64,000 nucleotides of DNA from Amycolatopsis alkalitolerans (lineage in GTDB: Bacteria; Actinomycetota; Actinomycetes; Mycobacteriales; Pseudonocardiaceae), in NCBI RefSeq assembly GCF_006152065.1, contig NZ_VDFW01000016.1, positions 62,001 to 126,000 of the forward strand. Reading direction: 5' to 3'. Every line of letters starts with the position of its first letter. Positions within the stretch are counted from its first letter, which is position 1. This document shows positions 59,988-64,000 of this stretch, piece by piece. The position numbers were made by a program, and so were the translations under genes. The notes beneath the pieces were generated by a model that had not been told where the DNA came from, searched no databases, and saw nothing but the letters and a program-made list of their open reading frames with translations.

Positions 59988-61820
59988 AACCTGCCGGAAC
60001 GAAGCCGGTTCTCGCTGCTGCTCGTCCAGGTCGCCGCCGTTCTGACGGCCTCGATCTTCGTCCTGAACGTGGTGCTGCACCGGCCGGTCATCGACGCCCT
60101 GCTGTTCTCGCTCGCGATCGCCGTCGGGATCACCCCGCAGCTGCTCCCGGCCGTGGTCTCCGCGAGCCTCGCCGCCGGCTCGCGGCTGATGAGCAAGCGG
60201 AAGGTGCTCGTCAAGCGGCTCGTCTGCATCGAGGATCTCGGCGACGTGGGCATGCTGTTCACCGACAAGACCGGCACCCTGACCGAGGGCCGGATCAGCT
60301 TCATGCGCGCCACCTCGGACGAGGCACTGCGCTGGGGATTGCTGAGCAGCGATCCCGAGGGCAACGCACTCGACAGCGCGCTGTGGGCCTCCCCCGCGGC
60401 GCGCACCGCGGACACCGGCGGCTATCACCGGGTCGCGGACCTGCCCTTCGACCACGAGCGCCGGATGTCCTCGGTCCTGCTGGAGAAATCCGGGCGGACA
60501 CTGGTCACGAAAGGCGCCCCGGAGGCGGTGTTCGACCGGTGCGCCGATGTCCCTGCCGCGATGCGGTCCGCGCTCGACGACGAGTTCTCCGCCGGGAACC
60601 GGGTCGTCGCGGTCGCGCTGCGCCGGGCCGACGAGCTCACCACGGTCACCGCCGCGGACGAGCGGGACCTGCGCCTGGCCGGGCTGCTCGTGTTCCTCGA
60701 CGCGCCGAAACGGGGTGCCGCCGAAGCCCTGGACCGCCTGGCCCGGCTGGGCATCACCGTGAAGGTGGTGACCGGAGACAACCCCGCCGTCGCGGTCAAG
60801 GTGTGTGAGGAACTGGGACTGGCCGTCGAGGGCACGCTCACCGGAGCCGAGCTCGACCGGCTCGACGACGAGCAGCTCGCCACCGCGCTGGCGACCACCA
60901 CCGTGTTCGCGCGAGTCAGCCCGCAGCACAAGGCACGCATCGTCGGTGTGCGGCGGCGTACGCATGGCGATGTCGCGTTCCTCGGCGACGGGGTCAACGA
61001 CGCCCTCGCGCTGCACGCCGCCGATGTGGGGGTCTCCGTGGACTCCGCGACCGACGTCGCGAAGGATTCGGCCGACGTGATCCTGCTGGAGAAGGACCTG
61101 CACGTGCTGGCCGACGGGGTGATGGCGGGGCGGCGGATCTTCGCCAACACGATGAAGTACGTCCTGATGGGCACGTCGAGCAACTTCGGCAACATGTTCA
61201 GCGCCGCGGGCGCCTCGCTGCTGCTGGGTTTCCTGCCGATGTTGCCTTCGCAGATCCTGCTGAACAACCTGCTGTACGACACCAGCCAGCTGGCGATCCC
61301 CAGCGACGAGGTCGACCCGGAGCAGCTGGCCGGACCGGCGCGCTGGGACGTCGGGTTCATCCGGCGGTTCATGCTGTTCTTCGGCCCGATCAGCTCGGTG
61401 TTCGACTTCGTGACGTTCGGGGTCATGCTGTGGGTGTTCCACGCCGGGCCGCCGGAGTTCCGCACCGGCTGGTTCGTCGAGTCCCTCGCCACGCAGACGC
61501 TCGTGCTGTTCGCCATCCGGACGCGCCGGACCCCGTTCTTCCGGAGCCGGCCCAGCCTGCCGTTGCTGCTGTCCGCGCTCGGCGTCATCGTCGCCGGGGC
61601 GATCCTGCCCGCGACCCCGCTCGCCAAGGAGCTCGGTTTCCACCCGCTGCCGTTCGCGTTCTTCGCCACGCTCGCCGGGATGGTCGTGTGCTATCTCGGG
61701 CTCGTCGAGCTGGGCAAACGCCTCTTCTTCGGGCGCGCCGCCCCGCCGGCCGGGCCCAAGCCCCGCATCGAGAACCGGCATCTGCGGCGGCGGGCCGCGC
61801 GGTTCAGCCTGCGACGGTGA
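59988..61820 (+). pseudogene. 5'-truncated MgtA-type P-type ATPase
   Basis: Homology to Mg2+-importing P-type ATPases begins at once after the PASTA stop (RSRFSLLLVQVAAVLTASIF) and runs to a normal C-terminus. Present: PEGL-equivalent ITPQLLPAVV, phosphorylation motif DKTGTLTEG, KGAPEAVFDRC, hinge VVTGDNPAVAV, GDGVNDALAL and the C-terminal helices. Missing: the N-terminal helices and the actuator domain with TGE, about the first third. Without these it cannot transport. A GTG at 60069 could start a fragment. The break coincides exactly with the upstream gene's stop. Confidence 0.85.
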
Positions 61821-62402
61821 CTACTCGCCCCAGCGGCGGAAGAGCGTGTGCGCGATGCCGAACTGGTCGAGCACCTTGCCGACGATCTGCGAGATGAGCT
61901 CGTCGACGCTCGCCGGGCGGTGGTAGAGCGCCAGCACCGGCGGGAAGACCGTCGCGCCGGCGAGGGTGACCGTCTCCATGTTGCGGATGTGGACCAGGTT
62001 CAGCGGGCTCTCCCGCGCCACCAGGACCAGCCGGCGGCGCTCCTTCAAGGTGACGTCGGCGGCGCGGGTGAGCAGGTTGTCCGAGTTTCCGGTGGCGATG
62101 TTCGACAGCGTCCGCATCGAGCACGGGACGACCACCATGCCCTGGGTCAGGAACGAACCGGACGCGATCGCGGCGCCCAGATCGCGCGGGTCGTAGCTGA
62201 CGTCGGCGAGCGACGCGACCTGGTCCGGGTCGAGGCCGGCCTCCAGCTCGATACTGCGCCGGGCGCCCTCGCTCAGCACGAAATGGGTCTCGACGGCCTT
62301 GAACGCACGCAGCTCGGTGAGCAGCGCGATGCCCAGCTGAGGCGCGCTCGAACCGGACATGCCGACCACCAGCCGCGACCGGTCCTCACCGTCGTTGGTC
62401 AT
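61821..62402 (-). CDS. UbiX-like flavin prenyltransferase (VdcB-type)
   Basis: A 193-residue flavoprotein that makes prenylated FMN for UbiD decarboxylases. N-terminal VVGMSGSSAPQLGIALLTEL is a variant of the usual GxSGAS loop. Further motifs are FLTQGMVVVPCSMRTLSNIATG and LVARESPLNLVHIRNM with the conserved Arg/Glu. The variant loop and the divergent ubiD suggest a phenolic-acid decarboxylase pair (vdcB/vdcC type). The start at 62402 is tentative; another Met lies four codons upstream. Confidence 0.88.
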   Translation of the reverse strand: MTNDGEDRSRLVVGMSGSSAPQLGIALLTELRAFKAVETHFVLSEGARRSIELEAGLDPDQVASLADVSYDPRDLGAAIASGSFLTQGMVVVPCSMRTLSNIATGNSDNLLTRAADVTLKERRRLVLVARESPLNLVHIRNMETVTLAGATVFPPVLALYHRPASVDELISQIVGKVLDQFGIAHTLFRRWGE

Positions 62403-62844
62403 GGTCGCCACCATAACGGCCAGGAGGTCTGACGACCAAATAGACAGCTCCGCGGATTTCCCTGGTGGAGCAGCCTGTGTTGCACGCGCGTTAAAGCCTT
62501 GTGGCAACCAGTATCGATATCTGAGACGGTCTTGTGCCCCCGAAACAGCCGACCTATGGTTCGACAGACGTCAGACGTCCGATCTAGGAGGCAGTCTTGA
62601 CGAGCCGCACCCAGGACGACCTCGACCGGCGCTACCGGCGGACGGTCCACACTGGACAAGTCGCGGTGGGCCCACGACCCGGACGTGTACCTGATGGACG
62701 AGCCGTTCGGGCCGCTGGACGCGCAGATGCGGATCCGGCTCGGCGCGGAGTTCCTCTCGATCTGGGAGACGCACCGAATGCCACGACCACGTGCCCGCCG
62801 GCGCGTTGCGGGCCCGCTGTCCCGCGATGGAGAGGACTCGCGTC
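62403..62844. other. ubiX-ubiD intergenic region containing gene debris
   Basis: 440 bases between the divergent pair. An AGGAGG site (62586-62591) precedes TTG at 62597, which opens a frame MTSRTQDDLDRRYRR that soon loses any coding character. This looks like the first codons of a lost gene. ABC-ATPase debris follows. The ubiD Shine-Dalgarno GGAGAGG lies near 62829-62835. The direct repeat GACGTC at about 62568-62580 may be an operator. Confidence 0.55.
62661..62776 (+). pseudogene. Remnant of a nitrate/sulfonate-type ABC ATPase
   Basis: A 38-codon stretch reads WAHDPDVYLMDEPFGPLDAQ and continues LGAEFLSIWE: Walker B and D-loop of an SsuB/TauB-type ATPase. Walker A, the signature motif and the C-terminus are missing. 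It is a fragment left by deletion between ubiX and ubiD. Confidence 0.8.
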
Positions 62845-64000
62845 ATGACGAAGGATCTCCGGACTTTCCTGACAGACCTGGTGAAGCAGGATCCGGGCGG
62901 CCTCAAGCAGGTGAGCGCCCCCGTCGACCCCCGGTTCGGCATCACCGCATACGGCGCGTGGTACGACGAACGGGCCGAGTATCCCGCGCTGCTGTTCACC
63001 GACGTGTCCGGTGTGGACATCCCGTGCCTGACCAACCTCGTCGCCACGCACGAGAGAATGGCGCTGGCGCTCGGGGTGCCGGTCGAGACGCTCACCCGCA
63101 CTTCGCTCGCGGGCCAGCACCGGGCGGCGCATCCGCCGGTGCGGGTCACCGAAGCCCCCGTACAGGAAGTGATCTGGACCGGTGACGACGCCGATCTGCG
63201 GCGGTTGCCGATCCCCACGCACAACGAGCTGGACGGTGGGCCCTTCCTCACCGCCGCGGTGGCCCTCATGCGCGATCCCGATTCCGGCGCCCTCAACGCC
63301 GGGATCTACCGCCACCACGTCTACGACGGCAAGCGCATGGGCGTGTGGTTCTTCGGCTCGCACGACGGCGGCACCATCTACCGCCGCTACGCCGAACGAG
63401 GCGAGCCCACGCCGGTCGCCATCGTCATCGGGCACCATCCGGCGTTCCTCATGGGCGCGGTGTCGCGGGTGCCGGGTATCGGCGGCGAGTACGACGCGGC
63501 CGGGGCGTTCCTCGGGGAACCGGTGGAGCTGGTCCCGGCGCTGACGTCGGACCTGCTCGTCCCGGCACGGGCCGAGATCGTGCTCGAAGGCCGCATCCTG
63601 GCGGAGGAACGCGCCGAGGAGGGCCCGTTCGCGGAGTGGCCGGGACACTACGTCGGCGGCGGGCTCAAACCGGTGATCGAGATCGACACGATCACGATGC
63701 GCCGGGACGCGATCTTCCAGGACATCCAGGCCTCGGGCCGCGAGCACCGGCTGATGGGGGCACTGCCACGGATTGCGAGCATCCACGAGGCCGTCCGGCA
63801 GAAGGTCCCGGGGCTCAAGGCGGTCAACATCCCGCTGCACACGCGGATGCACTGCTACCTGTCCATTCGCAAGCAGTTCGACAGCGATCCGACCAGGGCC
63901 GCCTTCGCCGCGTTCAACACCGAACCGGAGAACCTGCGAGCGGTGATCGTCGTGGACGACGACATCGACGTGTACGACGAGCGCGAGGTTTCCTGGGCGA
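62845..64000 (+). CDS. UbiD-family decarboxylase, 3' end beyond window
   Basis: The first 385 residues of a prenyl-FMN-dependent (de)carboxylase. Starts MTKDLRTFLTDLVKQDPGGL and contains VPVETLTRTS, LRRLPIPTHNELDGGPFLTAAVALMRDP, NAGIYRHHVYDGKRMGVWF, VAIVIGHHPAFLMGAVSRVP, PFAEWPGHYVGGG (the E-x-P-R/F-x-D region variant) and MHCYLSIRKQF. Probably decarboxylates an aromatic or phenolic acid with the cofactor from the divergent ubiX. The open frame runs off the right edge. Confidence 0.9.
   Translation, partial: MTKDLRTFLTDLVKQDPGGLKQVSAPVDPRFGITAYGAWYDERAEYPALLFTDVSGVDIPCLTNLVATHERMALALGVPVETLTRTSLAGQHRAAHPPVRVTEAPVQEVIWTGDDADLRRLPIPTHNELDGGPFLTAAVALMRDPDSGALNAGIYRHHVYDGKRMGVWFFGSHDGGTIYRRYAERGEPTPVAIVIGHHPAFLMGAVSRVPGIGGEYDAAGAFLGEPVELVPALTSDLLVPARAEIVLEGRILAEERAEEGPFAEWPGHYVGGGLKPVIEIDTITMRRDAIFQDIQASGREHRLMGALPRIASIHEAVRQKVPGLKAVNIPLHTRMHCYLSIRKQFDSDPTRAAFAAFNTEPENLRAVIVVDDDIDVYDEREVSWA

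Noticed and set aside
59319-61781. An 820-codon open frame on the minus strand
   Set aside because: It mirrors the PASTA and ATPase frames, has no recognisable motif and reflects the third-position G/C bias of the opposite strand.

Overview
The window is high-GC DNA with short intergenic gaps, many ATGA/GTGA stop-start overlaps and frequent GTG starts. Several gene sets are typical of actinobacteria: a CvnABCD-type GTPase conservon, pspA-pspAA-htpX-pspAB, DUF1918, PfaA/PfaC-like polyketide genes and a DMATS-type prenyltransferase. The best guess is a Pseudonocardiaceae chromosome (Amycolatopsis-like). This is inferred from gene content; there is no rRNA or tRNA in the window. It looks like an accessory, metabolically rich region with several degraded genes.

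Layout. 0-6.6 kb: a frameshifted, edge-truncated AAA/LuxR-type regulator faces an amidohydrolase across a four-box operator. Then come a DUF5134-like membrane protein, a GyrI-like protein, an OmpR-type two-component system headed by a small secreted acidic protein with a strong hairpin behind it, a small thioredoxin-like protein and a methyltransferase. 6.7-10 kb: an AhpD-like protein and the Psp membrane-stress operon. 10-20 kb: an ALDH/DUF779/TetR unit; a divergent methyltransferase; a three-gene operon (amidohydrolase, DUF59, Zn-alcohol dehydrogenase) with a divergent MimR/AcoR-like regulator, resembling the accessory part of propane/acetone monooxygenase loci but without the monooxygenase; an MBL hydrolase; and a VanB-type reductase. 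19.6-24.8 kb: a Ugp-like ABC importer with a GpdQ-like phosphoesterase inside the operon. 24.8-32.4 kb: an MFS exporter, a P450, a PfaC-like dehydratase protein, a 25-codon coupled ORF and a 5'-truncated PfaA-like synthase, which abuts a PIN toxin. 32.4-37.6 kb: LysR, isochorismatase, a methyltransferase remnant, YjbR, and ECF41 sigma - DyP peroxidase - encapsulin. 37.6-43.3 kb: a complete group 3b-type [NiFe] hydrogenase operon with its maturation protease. 43.4-46.8 kb: a xylose/ribose-type ABC importer. 46.8-51.8 kb: a stress group (alpha/beta hydrolase, slipin-DUF1918, split-barrel protein, LPG-flippase-like protein, carbamate kinase). Several members carry DevR/DosR-like palindromes. 52.3-54.8 kb: a DMATS prenyltransferase plus a tryptophanase, i.e. 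a prenyl-indole cassette. 54.9-55.1 kb: opposed 21-bp repeat arrays. 55.1-58.9 kb: the Cvn conservon. 59.3-61.8 kb: a HTH-PASTA protein running into a truncated MgtA-type ATPase. 61.8-64 kb: divergent ubiX and ubiD genes around ABC-transporter debris; ubiD runs off the window.

How it fits together. Three themes recur. The first is low-oxygen or stress survival: group 3b hydrogenase, carbamate kinase and slipin with shared candidate DevR boxes; Psp; and a compartmentalised peroxidase behind its own sigma factor. The second is alcohol/aldehyde/phenolic catabolism: ADH, ALDH, the DUF59 module and UbiX/UbiD. The third is specialised metabolism: the prenyl-indole pair and a decayed polyunsaturated-type PKS. 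At least five genes are broken or decayed (regulator at the left edge, PKS, methyltransferase, P-type ATPase, ABC ATPase), so the segment seems to have been reshuffled repeatedly.
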